Positions 51,501-59,890 are shown, counted from the stretch's first letter. The stretch is DNA of 64,000 bases from Pseudomonas orientalis (GCF_022807995.1 NZ_CP094351.1:3627001-3691000); one strand, 5' to 3'. The notes: a model not told the origin generated them from the sequence alone. A program made the numbers and translations.

Positions 51501-54500
51501 AGGATGTCGTGACGGTCGATCACCTGTTGCAGCGCCTGGGCAAACGCGTCCAACTGCTCGCGGCGCGCAAAACTGAACATCGCCTGCTGCTGGTAGGGAT
51601 CGCGCTCATCGGTGATGTGGTGATAGAGCAAGCCTTCCTGCAACGGCGCCAGCGGGTAGATCTCCTGCACATTGCCGGCACCACCGGGGATGCCGGCGAC
51701 GATGCGGTCCAGGCTGGGCTGGTCGAGGTCGGCCAGGGCAAGCATGTCCGGCGTAATCCGCGTGCAACCGTGCGGGATGCGATTGGCCGGCACCGCCGCT
51801 TCGCGGCCGTCACTGGCCGCCGCCAGCGCGGCCAGGGTGGGCTGGCCGAACAACACCTGCACATCGGCCTGCAGGCCCGCCTCGCGCATGCGCTGCACCA
51901 GTTGCACCGCCAGCAGCGAGTGCCCGCCCAGTTCGAAGAAATGGTCGTGCCGGCCGACCTGTTGCACCTGCAGCAACTCGGCCCAGATCTGCGCCAGGGT
52001 GGCTTCGATACCCTCGTGGGGCGCCTCATAGCGGCGTGTGGCAAACGCTGCCTGGGTCGGCGCCGGCAACGCCTTGCGGTCGAGCTTGCCATTGGCGGTC
52101 AGGGGTAACGCCTCGAGATGAACGTAGGCCGCCGGTAACAGGTAATCGGGCAGCGAGACGTGCAGATGCGCGCGAAGCGTTTCGATGTCCACCGGCTGAT
52201 ACGCGATGAACCAGGCCAGCAATTGCCCTTCGCGATATTCCACCACGGCGGTCTTGATCGATGGATGAGTCGCCAGGGCCGCTTCGATTTCCCCCAGTTC
52301 GATACGCACGCCACGAATCTTCACCTGGTCGTCATTGCGCCCCAGGTATTCAAGGCTGCCGTCCGGCAGCCAGCGCGCCAGGTCACCGCTGCGGTACATA
52401 CGGCCGCCGTTGAAGGGGTCGTCGAGAAAGCGTTCGGCAGTCAATTCGGGGCGATTGAAGTAGCCCCGCGCCACGCCCTGGCCACCCACATACAATTCCC
52501 CCACTACGCCAATCGGCACCGGCCGTTGTTGTGCGTCCAGCAGGTGGATAAGGGCATTGGCGATGGGCCCGCCGATGTGCAACGGCTGGCCGGCATCAAC
52601 ACGCCCGGAGGTGGCGACCACGGTGGCTTCGGTCGGGCCGTAGTTGTTGATGACGTCGAAGCTTTGCGCCTGGTTGAACCCGCGCAGGCGGTCGCCGCCG
52701 ATCAGCAAGGTGCGCAAGGTGGGGTGCGCCAGGTTCTGGCTGAACGCGTATTCGGCCACTGGTGTGGGCAGGAAACACACGTCCAATGGCTGAGCGCGCC
52801 ACCACTGGAGCAGTGCGTCGATATCTTCCGCACCGTCGTGGGCGGGCGGTAGATGCAGGGTCGCGCCGATGCACAGTGCCGGCCAGACTTCCCAGGCCAT
52901 CGCGTCGAATCCAAACCCGGCGACACTGGCGGTATGGCTGCCCGCGTGCAGGTCGAAGGCCCGGCAGTGCCAGTCCACCAGGTTGGACACGCTGTGGTGC
53001 TCGACCATCACACCCTTGGGCAAGCCCGTGGAGCCGGAGGTGTAAATTACATAGGCAAGGTGGGACGGCAACACTGCGACCTGGGGATTGCTGTCGGCGC
53101 CGTGGTCGCTGCAAGCGTCCAGTTCAAACACCGGCACATCCAGGGTCGGCAGGCGATGCAGCAGGTCGCGCTGGGTCAGCACCGCCACGGGCGCGCTGTC
53201 GTGCAGCAGATAATTCAAGCGCTCGGCGGGATGGGCCGGGTCTATCGGCACATAACAGGCACCGGCCTTGAGCACCGCAAGCAACCCCGCCAGGGTCTCC
53301 AGGCCACGTCGCGCGAGCACCGCGACGCGGTCATCCGGTTGCAGGCCGTAAGCCAACAGTTGATGGGCCAGCGTATTGGCCTGCCGGTTTAGTTGGGCGT
53401 AAGTCAGCTGCCGTCCCTGGTACACCGCTGCGATAGCCTGCGGCGTGCGCTCGGCTTGAGCCTCGATACGCCCATGCAGGGTCTGCGGCGTGGTGTTGGG
53501 CTGCGCGGTGGCGTTCCACTGCTGCAAACGGGCCTGATCCTGCGGCGTCAGCAACGAAAACTCGCCCACCTTCAGCGTTGTGTCTGCCAGGCCCTGCTCC
53601 AGCAACCCGGTGAGGCGCTGCGCCAACGCCTCTACGTCACCCTGTTCAAAGTAGGCCTGGTTATAGACGCAATGCAGGCACGCGGTGTCCTGGTACCGGT
53701 TGCTGCGCAAGTGGATCGCCAGCGGCAGCGGCTCATGGTGGTTGGACACCTTGACCGCACGGGCCTGCACCTGGCCGTAGCGCAGGTCGTGGTCGTCCTG
53801 CTCGAACGATACCGACAGGTCGAACAACTGCCCGCGATCCGTACGCCGCAGGCCCAGCTCGCGGTTCATCTCGCTGAGGGGGAACCGCTGGTGACGGAAA
53901 TCCTGTTTGAGCTGGTCACGCACGCCGCGCACCAGCTCACCGAAACTCGATACTTTGCTGAACTGCAACCGCACTGCGCTGACCTGGGCGAACAGGCCGA
54001 CCGTGGTGCGAAAGCGCGCGTTGGAGCGGTTGAGAATCGGCACGCCCACCACCCAATCATTGCGCTGGCCAGTACGGGTGAAATACACGTACAGCGCCGC
54101 CAGCAACACATGGAACGCCGACGCCTGGTAATGGTTGGCCACATGTTCCATGCGCTTGAGCAGCGCTGTCGAGAAGGGTTGCACGCAGGTGTTGCTCGCG
54201 GCCTTGGCGGTATGCCGTGGCGTGAGCAGCGGTTCGGGCAGCACCTGGTATTTGTCCAGCCAATAGTCGCGGTCGCGGGCGTAGCGGGCAGACTGCCGGT
54301 AGTGCTGGTCGGTATCGATGAAGTCGACATAGGACGGCGCCGACGCCTCCGGTTGCCGGCCGTGCTGCACGGCGGTGTACAGCTGGGCGAGGGATTGCAG
54401 CATCTGGCCGAACCCCCAGCCGTCCAGGATCAGGTGATGGGCCTGGGTGCCCAGGCGGTAATGGTCGTCGCCGAGCTTGACCAAAAAAAAGCGAAACAAC

Positions 54501-54862
54501 GGTTCGCCGCTCATCGCGTAGGGCCGGGCCATTTGCGCCTGGATCAAGGACTGGGCAGCGGCCTCCGGGTCGGGCAAGCCGCAGAAGTCATGCTGCGCCA
54601 CGTCCACCGTCCATGCGGCGGCGAAGGTTTGCCGGGGCAAGCCGTCGGCGTCGGTGTGCAGCTGGGTGCGCAATGCGTCGTGCCGAGCCACCAGCAGCTC
54701 GATCGCACGCTGGATCCATTCGGGCGCAATGGCGCCGGCCAGATCAACGTAGCCGCCGATGTTGTACAACGGCGAGTCGCCCGCACGCAGTTGGTCGAGC
54801 CAGATGTCCTGTTGCGCGGCGGTAAGGGGAAAGCTGGCCGGCGGGCTGGAAAGTTGCGTCAT
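48590..54862 (-). CDS. Two-module nonribosomal peptide synthetase (lipopeptide starter type)
   Basis: This 2090-residue NRPS has the order C1-A1-T1-C2-A2-T2 and no thioesterase. C1 (1 to ~440) has the catalytic HHLILDGWGF and, at the N-terminus, could be a lipid-initiation domain. A1 (~470-900) reads D-A-W-F-L-G-N-V-V by GrsA positions, the Pseudomonas Leu code. T1 carries LGGHS near 980. C2 (~1050-1480) has HHLVNDATS and an EIYPLAPLQEGLLYHHI start like dual E/C domains. A2 (~1520-1960) reads D-G-W-K-L-G-V-V-D, sharing LGVVD with Glu/Gln codes. T2 has its Ser near 2031. The layout resembles the first enzyme of viscosin/massetolide-type synthetases (ViscA, MassA), whose other modules are encoded elsewhere. 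AAGGACC precedes the ATG. Confidence 0.9.
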   Translation of the reverse strand: MTQLSSPPASFPLTAAQQDIWLDQLRAGDSPLYNIGGYVDLAGAIAPEWIQRAIELLVARHDALRTQLHTDADGLPRQTFAAAWTVDVAQHDFCGLPDPEAAAQSLIQAQMARPYAMSGEPLFRFFLVKLGDDHYRLGTQAHHLILDGWGFGQMLQSLAQLYTAVQHGRQPEASAPSYVDFIDTDQHYRQSARYARDRDYWLDKYQVLPEPLLTPRHTAKAASNTCVQPFSTALLKRMEHVANHYQASAFHVLLAALYVYFTRTGQRNDWVVGVPILNRSNARFRTTVGLFAQVSAVRLQFSKVSSFGELVRGVRDQLKQDFRHQRFPLSEMNRELGLRRTDRGQLFDLSVSFEQDDHDLRYGQVQARAVKVSNHHEPLPLAIHLRSNRYQDTACLHCVYNQAYFEQGDVEALAQRLTGLLEQGLADTTLKVGEFSLLTPQDQARLQQWNATAQPNTTPQTLHGRIEAQAERTPQAIAAVYQGRQLTYAQLNRQANTLAHQLLAYGLQPDDRVAVLARRGLETLAGLLAVLKAGACYVPIDPAHPAERLNYLLHDSAPVAVLTQRDLLHRLPTLDVPVFELDACSDHGADSNPQVAVLPSHLAYVIYTSGSTGLPKGVMVEHHSVSNLVDWHCRAFDLHAGSHTASVAGFGFDAMAWEVWPALCIGATLHLPPAHDGAEDIDALLQWWRAQPLDVCFLPTPVAEYAFSQNLAHPTLRTLLIGGDRLRGFNQAQSFDVINNYGPTEATVVATSGRVDAGQPLHIGGPIANALIHLLDAQQRPVPIGVVGELYVGGQGVARGYFNRPELTAERFLDDPFNGGRMYRSGDLARWLPDGSLEYLGRNDDQVKIRGVRIELGEIEAALATHPSIKTAVVEYREGQLLAWFIAYQPVDIETLRAHLHVSLPDYLLPAAYVHLEALPLTANGKLDRKALPAPTQAAFATRRYEAPHEGIEATLAQIWAELLQVQQVGRHDHFFELGGHSLLAVQLVQRMREAGLQADVQVLFGQPTLAALAAASDGREAAVPANRIPHGCTRITPDMLALADLDQPSLDRIVAGIPGGAGNVQEIYPLAPLQEGLLYHHITDERDPYQQQAMFSFARREQLDAFAQALQQVIDRHDILRTSLVWDALEQPMQVVWRHAQLPLEPLRDPAQPLDLRHAPLMALDYAEEPHHQRWVARLRFHHLVNDATSTTVLIDEIRAHLLGQHAQLPVPVPYRNVVAQTRSAQRQAAHEAFFRERLADVDEPTLAFGLQERQADRTEIEECVQAVDASLNQRLRAQARAVGVSAASLFHLAWAQVLSRVASREDVVFGTVLLGRLQAGEGADRALGMFINTLPLRVRLAGQSVVDALTDTHQQLSALLAHEQASLALAQRCSSAAPLFNSLLNYRHTSAEPRLNLVPGIALLSSEDILSYPLMLTVDDIASGFRLKAKAPRTVGAERVLGYLDAALNGLVEALEQAPATPVHDVQVLPSSELQKLLVDFNATATAYPDTLTVQALFEAQARQLPEAVAVQAGTQQLTYGELNRRANQLAFHLREQGVKPDSRVALCVERGLDLVVGLLGILKAGGAYVPLDPGYPCERLAYMLQDSQPVALLLQAATRECVQDVAVPVIDFDRCTWHQAPTDNPVVPDLTVDHLAYVMYTSGSTGTPKGVMIEHRGLGNLMHWGARLCPQVPGGALLQRAPFSFDGSVWELFWPLTQGMRLVLARPDGHREPAYLAQVIREQHISVIKFVPAMLQQFLELEESALCTSLTDVLCGGGELTEALARGVQARLPGVRLHNVYGPTEATVDSSAWTLEPGAPVPVLQLPIGRAIDNTRLYVLDDHDRPVPMGISGQLHIGGVGVARGYLGLPQMTAERFIDSPFVAGDRLYRTGDLVRYLPDGNLAFLGRNDFQVKLRGVRLELGEIEARLAAHPALRDVAVLIRGERLVAYFTLREQAPNLESLRAHVLEQLPEYMVPAAFVQLDSLPLNPAGKLDRKALPEPGLEAVVSRAYEAPQGEVETLMATIWAQVLKLERVGRHDHFFELGGHSLLAVNLVARLRKAGLEVDARTLFSQPTLAQLAARTVPQAPPVEVAQTAIPQLNRRRRI

Positions 54863-55351
54863 AAGGTCCTTCTCATGGGGGGTCAGGCACTGGCCGCGCA
54901 GGGTCGCCCATTACCACGAATTGGCTGGATTTGAGCATGGCCGAGGAACGGCGGCTGACACCCGAAACCCGGACATCCAAACGGATAGAGCGGGCTTGGC
55001 TGAGGGTTCACTGCTGAAACGATGAAAGCCTTGTAGGAGATTGGCTATATCTGTCCGACGTTTAATTTGAAATATATTTTTTAATTATCTTTTTTTCTAT
55101 AAATATCAACCAGTTAATTGGCTTTAAAAATTCGCCCCGCCTCCTCGTATACTGAGTTTGCTGTAGGAAACGTCGAATTAATGACGCGATCTTTATGGCA
55201 GCTTGTGTCCCTCGTTTCCGCTACATACGTAGGACAAATCGCTATGGCTAAATGAAATCTCGAACGCCGAGTCACGTTCAAGCAGTACGGAGCGCCCCGA
55301 TCAGACCCTGGGCATCCGTTGACGGTTTTCGACATCAAGGATGAGATGGCT
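54863..55351. promoter_or_regulatory. Divergent promoter region of the NRPS and LuxR genes
   Basis: This gene-free stretch of 489 nt separates the NRPS start from the LuxR-type gene. The middle (about 55050-55150) is strongly AT-rich, in contrast to the GC-rich flanks, which suits promoters and binding sites. No clear operator palindrome was found. Confidence 0.4.
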
Positions 55352-56146
55352 ATGAGTCTGACCCCTAGTATTACCGATACCCAGAGCCCACATTTCTATG
55401 CCGAAATGGGCAAGCTTATTTCCAGCTGCAGCCAGGAAACTTTCGCCGCCAACATGCTGCATCTGGTGGACAAATGGATACCGATTCACCTGGTGGACCT
55501 CAGCGAGTGGAGCCTCGATGAACTGCGTGACAGTGTGCTGGATATCAAGCTGCTGGGCAGTGCCGGGCTGAACGAAGACCTGCCCGCGCCACTGGCCCTG
55601 CATTCGCTGCACGACCATCCCTTGCTGCGACAGATGCTGCGCATGCAGGACCCGTTGCTGATCCAGATGAGCGCAAAGGCCGACAGCACGCACCCGCGCG
55701 GCAGTTCGCACCAGTGCAACCTGGTCTCGCGCCAGGGTCATCGACGTTGTGTGATTTCGTTCTACCGCCCGCCTGCCGAGCGCGGGTTTTCGCTGGCGGA
55801 ACTTTCGTTTCTCAAATGCCTGTCCGAGACCTTGCTGCCATTGATGGAGCGCCACGTGCAGATCCTGCGCCAGGCGCCGCACGTCGAGATGGAGCCTGGG
55901 AACACTATGCTGGAGCAGTCGCAATTGCAGCGTGAGTTCTACAAGCGCTTGTCGCTGAGCGACATCACCCTGTCGGCCCGCGAGCAGGAGGTTTGCCTGG
56001 GCCTGTTGACCGGCGGCACCGTGCCGCAGATTGCGCAAAAACTCAGTGTGAAAAACAGCTCGATTGAAACCTACCTCAAGCGCGCCGCCGCCAAGCTCGG
56101 GGTGAGTGGCCGACACGGCTTGGCCAAATGGATGGTGGGCGCCTGA
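55352..56146 (+). CDS. LuxR-family regulator of the lipopeptide locus
   Basis: This 264-residue protein has a C-terminal LuxR-type helix-turn-helix (LSAREQEVCLGLLTGGTVPQ, then IAQKLSVKNSSIETYLKRA) and no recognisable acyl-homoserine-lactone binding motif in its N-terminal region. It is divergent from the NRPS gene, like the LuxR regulators beside viscA/massA-type genes. ATG 55352 is used with AAGGA about 10 nt upstream; ATG 55346 is also possible. Its stop overlaps the start of the efflux gene by 1 nt. Confidence 0.85.
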   Translation: MSLTPSITDTQSPHFYAEMGKLISSCSQETFAANMLHLVDKWIPIHLVDLSEWSLDELRDSVLDIKLLGSAGLNEDLPAPLALHSLHDHPLLRQMLRMQDPLLIQMSAKADSTHPRGSSHQCNLVSRQGHRRCVISFYRPPAERGFSLAELSFLKCLSETLLPLMERHVQILRQAPHVEMEPGNTMLEQSQLQREFYKRLSLSDITLSAREQEVCLGLLTGGTVPQIAQKLSVKNSSIETYLKRAAAKLGVSGRHGLAKWMVGA

Positions 56147-57570
56147 TGCACAAGTTCACACTTACCGCCGTTGGCGTGGCCTGGATGCTCGGCGGGTGTT
56201 CGTTGATCCCCGAGTATCAGCGGCCCGACGCGCCCGTGCCGACCCACTATCCCCAGGACGGGGTGTACCGCCAGGCGCACGCCGGCACGCTGCCCGAAGC
56301 TTCGGACTGGCGCCAGCTGTTCCACGACCCGGCGCTGCCCCCGTTGATCGACGCTGCACTGGTCAACAACCGCGACCTGCGGGTAGCCGCGCTGAACGTG
56401 CAGGCGTTCCAGGCGCAGTACCGCATCCAGCGCGCCGACCTGTTCCCGGCGGTGTCCGCCACGGGTGCCGGCAAGCGTCAGAAATTGCCGGAGGGTGTGA
56501 CCGGCACCGGCCAGTCGGCGATCACCTCCAACTATTCCGCCACCCTGGGCCTGAGTGCCTATGAACTCGACCTGTTCGGCCGCGTGCGCAGCCTCAGCGA
56601 ACAGGCCCTGCTGACTTATCTGGGTACCGAGCAAGCCCGGCGCAGCGCGCAGTTGAGCCTGGTGGCCAACGTCGCCAATGCCTACCTGACCTGGCGTGCC
56701 GACCAGGAACTGCTGGCCCTGGCCGAGCAGACCCTGGCGGCCAACGACCGCAGTTGGCAACTGACCAGCCGCAGCAAAACCGCCGGCAAGGCCTCGGCGC
56801 TGGACGTGATACAGGCGCGCACAGCCGTGGAAAGCACCCGCGCCAGCGTGGCCCGCTACGAACGCCAGGTGGCCCAGGACCTCAACAACCTCACGCTGTT
56901 GGTCGGCGGCCCGGTAGATGCCAACCTGCCCGCACGCGCCCTGTCCGACGACCTGGTAGCCCAGGTGCCTGCGGGGCTGCCTTCAGACCTGCTGCAACGG
57001 CGACCGGACATTCTCCAGGCCGAATACCAGCTGCAGGCGGCCAACGCCAATATCGGCGCGGCCAGGGCGGCGTTCTTTCCGTCGATCACCCTGACGGCCA
57101 ACGCCGGCAGCACCAGCACGCAACTCTCCGGTTTGTTCAAGGGCGGCGCGGGCACCTGGACGTTCCAGCCGCAAATCAATCTGCCGATCTTCAACGCCGG
57201 CAGCCTGCGCGCCAGCCTGGATTACGCCAGGCTGCAGAAGGACATCACGGTGGCGCAGTACGAAAAGTCCATCCAGAGCGCCTTTCAGGAAGTTGCCGAT
57301 GGCCTCGCGGCACGCCAAACCTTCGACGACCAACTGAACGCGCAACGAGATTCCGTCGCCGCCAACCAGCATTACTATGACCTGGCCCAGCACCGCTACC
57401 GCAGCGGCGTCGACAGCAACCTGACCTTTCTCGATGCGCAGCGCGCGTTGTTCAATTCACAGCAGGCACTGATTGTCGATCGCCTGGCGCAACTGGTGGC
57501 GCAGGTGAACCTGTATACCGCGCTTGGCGGCGCGTGGGATCAGCCCACAAGCCTTGCCACTGCACGCTAG
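56146..57570 (+). CDS. Outer-membrane efflux lipoprotein (NodT/OprM type)
   Basis: This 474-residue outer-membrane factor has a signal peptide and lipobox (MLGGCSLIPEYQRP). Family segments are LSAYELDFGRVRSLSEQAL (in context) and LPSDLLQRRPDILQAEYQLQ. It shares the TGATG overlap with the LuxR gene, so it is made from the same transcript. Its place at an NRPS locus suggests a role in lipopeptide export, with the inner-membrane partner (macAB-type) encoded elsewhere. Confidence 0.88.
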   Translation: MHKFTLTAVGVAWMLGGCSLIPEYQRPDAPVPTHYPQDGVYRQAHAGTLPEASDWRQLFHDPALPPLIDAALVNNRDLRVAALNVQAFQAQYRIQRADLFPAVSATGAGKRQKLPEGVTGTGQSAITSNYSATLGLSAYELDLFGRVRSLSEQALLTYLGTEQARRSAQLSLVANVANAYLTWRADQELLALAEQTLAANDRSWQLTSRSKTAGKASALDVIQARTAVESTRASVARYERQVAQDLNNLTLLVGGPVDANLPARALSDDLVAQVPAGLPSDLLQRRPDILQAEYQLQAANANIGAARAAFFPSITLTANAGSTSTQLSGLFKGGAGTWTFQPQINLPIFNAGSLRASLDYARLQKDITVAQYEKSIQSAFQEVADGLAARQTFDDQLNAQRDSVAANQHYYDLAQHRYRSGVDSNLTFLDAQRALFNSQQALIVDRLAQLVAQVNLYTALGGAWDQPTSLATAR

Positions 57571-57577
57571 GGCCGCT

Positions 57578-57832
57578 TCAGACCGGCAGTTTGGGTATCA
57601 CGGCCACGGGCGGCGTGTGCGGTGCGTTGTCGGTGTTCATCCAGGTTTTAAGCGTTGTCACTAACGTGCCCAGCAATTTCAACAGCTCGGCCATTTCCAG
57701 GTCACTGCGGTTGGATTTTAAAACCTGGCCAATCACATGATGGGCCGGCACCTGGCCAAAACGCTCGCATTGATCAAGGGTTTTACCCGCCAGTGGAGAA
57801 GTTGCACCGTCAGCTGTGTTGAGCGTGACCAT
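57578..57832 (-). CDS. Small uncharacterised protein
   Basis: This 84-residue soluble protein is Leu/Thr-rich and has no signal or membrane segment (MVTLNTADGATSPLAGKTLD at the start). I do not recognise the family. It is convergent with the efflux gene, 7 nt from its stop. GAGG is about 9 nt before ATG 57832; an in-frame ATG at 57847 has no good site. The open frame and clear ribosome-binding site support a real gene. Confidence 0.5.
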   Translation of the reverse strand: MVTLNTADGATSPLAGKTLDQCERFGQVPAHHVIGQVLKSNRSDLEMAELLKLLGTLVTTLKTWMNTDNAPHTPPVAVIPKLPV

Positions 57833-57972
57833 TGTGTATAGCCTCATTTAACGAAAGGATCGAAATCGCAGTGCGATCAAGGATGCATGACTTGCCCACC
57901 ATCACCGTCGGGCATTGAGTTCAACAAGCACTCATGCGTGGCCAGCCGGTAGGAAAGGTTCCTGATGCCAAT

Positions 57973-58038
57973 GTGGGCTTGCGGTAACAACATCCTTCTG
58001 CTTCAGCCGATTGCTATCGGAAAACTCCGCAAGCCCGT
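57973..58038. repeat. Degenerate REP-like inverted repeat
   Basis: GGGCTTGCGG (57973) and CCGCAAGCCC (58038) are inverse, about 46 nt apart, with other REP-like traces. The region 57833-58061 holds no gene. Confidence 0.45.
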
Positions 58039-58061
58039 AATGTCGTTCAGTTAAGGCTTTT

Positions 58062-58175
58062 TGTAGGAGCGAGGGGGGCGCCTAGCTCTTGCTCGCGAAA
58101 AACCACAGGCGCCGCGTTCAATCAGGAAACACGCGTTATCGTTGACGTTTTTCGCGAGCAAGCTCGCTCCTACAG
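58062..58175. repeat. Class II REPIN with a 14-nt apical insertion (second copy)
   Basis: The left REP is interrupted by GGGGGCGCCTAGCT in the same place as the element at 48122, with the same upstream AGTTAAGGCTTTTT. The right REP is intact. Confidence 0.85.
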
Positions 58176-58249
58176 AGGGCGATGTACGCTTAACTGAACA
58201 GCGTGCTCCGCCGCCAAGGGTAGTCAGCAAGCGGGGGACGCATCACGCT

Positions 58250-58389
58250 TGTCGGACCGCTCTTACGCAACTTTCGGGTTGCGTCCGATCAACCCCGCCG
58301 CTAACCTTCGCGGGTCGCTGCAAAATCAGCGAACGGGTGTGGTAGCCCAGTTCTTTCATAGACCCCAAAACGCTCGCGGGCGTTTTTTT
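58250..58389 (+). ncRNA. C4 antisense RNA-like structured element
   Basis: A run of hairpins is visible. TCGGA/TCCGA enclose ACGCAAC/GTTGCGT (58265-58284). Then come CCCGC/GCGGG (58294-58314) and CGCTG/CAGCG (58316-58331), followed by single-stranded boxes and an intrinsic terminator AAAACGC/GCGTTTT with seven T residues (58367-58389). Two boxes are complementary to the mRNA just downstream: GTGTGGTAG (58337-58345) pairs with CTACCAC (58454-58460), and TCATAGA (58356-58362) pairs with TCTATGA (58442-58448). This is the a'/b' to a/b layout of the phage P1/P4 C4 antisense RNAs. The assignment rests on structure and layout. Confidence 0.6.
58367..58389 (+). terminator. Intrinsic terminator ending the C4-like RNA
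   Basis: A 7-bp stem (AAAACGC/GCGTTTT) with a 6-nt loop is followed by a run of T residues (58383-58389). It ends the antisense-type RNA before the leader ORF. Confidence 0.75.
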
Positions 58390-58444
58390 GTGCGGGCTGC
58401 TTTGTGGCGGCTGTGCATGGGAGGCTTCGGCCTGCCGGGTTTCT

Positions 58445-58495
58445 ATGACCGGTCTACCACCCTGTGTACAGTCGCCTCCTTACTTCGTGTGGTAG
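58445..58495 (+). CDS. 16-codon leader ORF under the C4-like RNA
   Basis: ATG at 58445 lies inside the complementary box TCTATGA and opens a frame coding MTGLPPCVQSPPYFVW that stops at TAG 58493. The frame begins in box b, runs across box a and ends inside a third GTGTGGTAG repeat (58487-58495). In phage P1, the C4 RNA likewise covers the start of the short icd frame. Only a weak ribosome-binding site (GGG) is visible, so translation is not proven. Confidence 0.4.
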   Translation: MTGLPPCVQSPPYFVW

Positions 58496-58529
58496 CGAAA
58501 TGGAGGTGCTCATTCATAGGAGCTTCACC

Positions 58530-58805
58530 ATGAAAAAAGTCACGCCCAACCCCCCGCCATCCCCCTCGGATGACAACCTGCAATTACCCCCCGATGTCAT
58601 CTTCTCCATCCGCCCCGGCCTCAGCACTGAAGCCGCCTTGAGCAATGCCAGCGAAATGCTGGAGTCAGCGACTGTCTGTGCATATGACTGTGCCGAACAC
58701 GTGGATGGCGCCAGTCGCAAGCATGTATTGGCCGTGGTGCAGATGATCGAAATAGCGAAGCTGCTGGTGGACGATGCGCTGAATCGGGAATGCCCGGTCG
58801 CCTGA
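58530..58805 (+). CDS. DUF6124-family small protein
   Basis: This 91-residue protein has the start MKKVTPNPPPSPSDDN and the body AALSNASEMLESATVCAYDC, which I recognise as the DUF6124 family common in Pseudomonas. It has no signal peptide. The ribosome-binding site TAGGAGC is 7 nt upstream. Its long leader contains the C4-like RNA and the 16-codon ORF, so expression is probably controlled after transcription starts. Function is unknown. Confidence 0.75.
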   Translation: MKKVTPNPPPSPSDDNLQLPPDVIFSIRPGLSTEAALSNASEMLESATVCAYDCAEHVDGASRKHVLAVVQMIEIAKLLVDDALNRECPVA

Positions 58806-58813
58806 TCCGGAAC

Positions 58814-58855
58814 GTGGGAGCTGCCGAGCTTCAGCGAGGCCGTGACAGCTCCCAC
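58814..58855. repeat. REP-like hairpin after the DUF6124 gene
   Basis: GTGGGAGCTG (58814) and CAGCTCCCAC (58855) form a perfect 10-bp stem. It lies between the convergent DUF6124 and PNPOx-like genes and may act as a terminator. Confidence 0.6.
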
Positions 58856-58878
58856 ATTTGATCTGCGACCGCGCCTGG

Positions 58879-59811
58879 CTACCCGATTCCCACCGCCAGG
58901 CTATAGGGTGAAAACCCCGCGAACTGCCAACGCAATGCCAAGGCCGCCGGACGCCGGATCACCTGTTCCACGGTCACCGTCCACAACCGCTGCGCCCCCT
59001 CGATCTCGGCCACCTGCGGCCCGCTGAGGATCAGCGAGGTACGCCCCGCCACTTGCAGCACATCCCCCGACTCGAAATCGATGAACAACAACCCCGCCAC
59101 CGGATTGGCTTGCAGGTTGCCCAGTGTGTTGAAGAACAGGTTGCCGGCAAAATCGGGGATGGTCAGCACGTTGCCCTGCACCCGCACGAACCCGGTGTTC
59201 CCGCCCCGATGAGAGACGTCTACCGAGCGCTCGCCATGCAGGACGACATAGCTGGCGACGAAGAAGGTGTCGGCGTTGCGGATCATTTGCTGCGCGGCGC
59301 CATCCAGGCTGTCGCTGCGCTCGGCCACGTCGGCGGGTTTGCGCGCAATTGTGTCGACCGGGCGCAGTTGGATGTATTTGGGGCAGTTGCCAAAGCTGTG
59401 CACCACGTCTACTGCAAAGCCATCGCGATCCAGCGCGCCAATGCGACCATTCATGCGATTGCGCCGGCGTGTGTTCAGGTCGATGCCCAGCACGCCGACC
59501 GCTGCGCCAGCCGTGATCCCGGCGCGCGCCGGATCGCTGTTGGATGGCAGGCTGTCGATCTGCAACCGGTACGGATCAGGTGAATGCGCGAACCCGGGCG
59601 CGCCTTCGAGCATCGTCGCCCACGGGGCGCCCTGTTCATCCACCGCGCCCACCACCAGGTACGGCAACAAGGGATAGAAATCGCGATGTTGCTCGGGCAG
59701 ATTATCGCGTATGACCTTGGGGCCGATCACGGCCATGCGCTCAGCCGCGCCGGCACTGGCCTGCAGTTGCCGTTCGCCGGCATGCCAGGGAGATTGCTCG
59801 ATTGAGTTCAT
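58879..59811 (-). CDS. Pyridoxamine-5'-phosphate-oxidase-like FMN-binding protein
   Basis: This 310-residue protein belongs to the PNPOx-like split-barrel flavoprotein group. Seen segments are DFYPLLPYLVVGAVDEQGAP and, in the second half, FVASYVVLHGERSVDVSHRG and PDFAGNLFFNTLGNLQANP. Homologues often act with other redox proteins; the substrate is unknown. ATG 59811 is chosen because GAGGTGACC lies just upstream, leaving out three residues from a GTG at 59820. Confidence 0.82.
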   Translation of the reverse strand: MNSIEQSPWHAGERQLQASAGAAERMAVIGPKVIRDNLPEQHRDFYPLLPYLVVGAVDEQGAPWATMLEGAPGFAHSPDPYRLQIDSLPSNSDPARAGITAGAAVGVLGIDLNTRRRNRMNGRIGALDRDGFAVDVVHSFGNCPKYIQLRPVDTIARKPADVAERSDSLDGAAQQMIRNADTFFVASYVVLHGERSVDVSHRGGNTGFVRVQGNVLTIPDFAGNLFFNTLGNLQANPVAGLLFIDFESGDVLQVAGRTSLILSGPQVAEIEGAQRLWTVTVEQVIRRPAALALRWQFAGFSPYSLAVGIG

Positions 59812-59890
59812 GAGGGTCACCTCTCGTTGGATAGCTGGATGTTGCGCCTGGCCTTACGCCGAGAGAATGACCACCCCAGGCAATCCACTA

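Noticed and set aside
53393..54934. Long plus-strand open frame (513 codons) opposite the NRPS start
   Set aside because: The minus strand codes recognisable NRPS condensation and adenylation motifs; the plus frame shows no family features.
58249..58533. 94-codon plus-strand frame spanning the C4-like RNA
   Set aside because: It runs through hairpins and a terminator, has no ribosome-binding site and is out of frame with the leader ORF.
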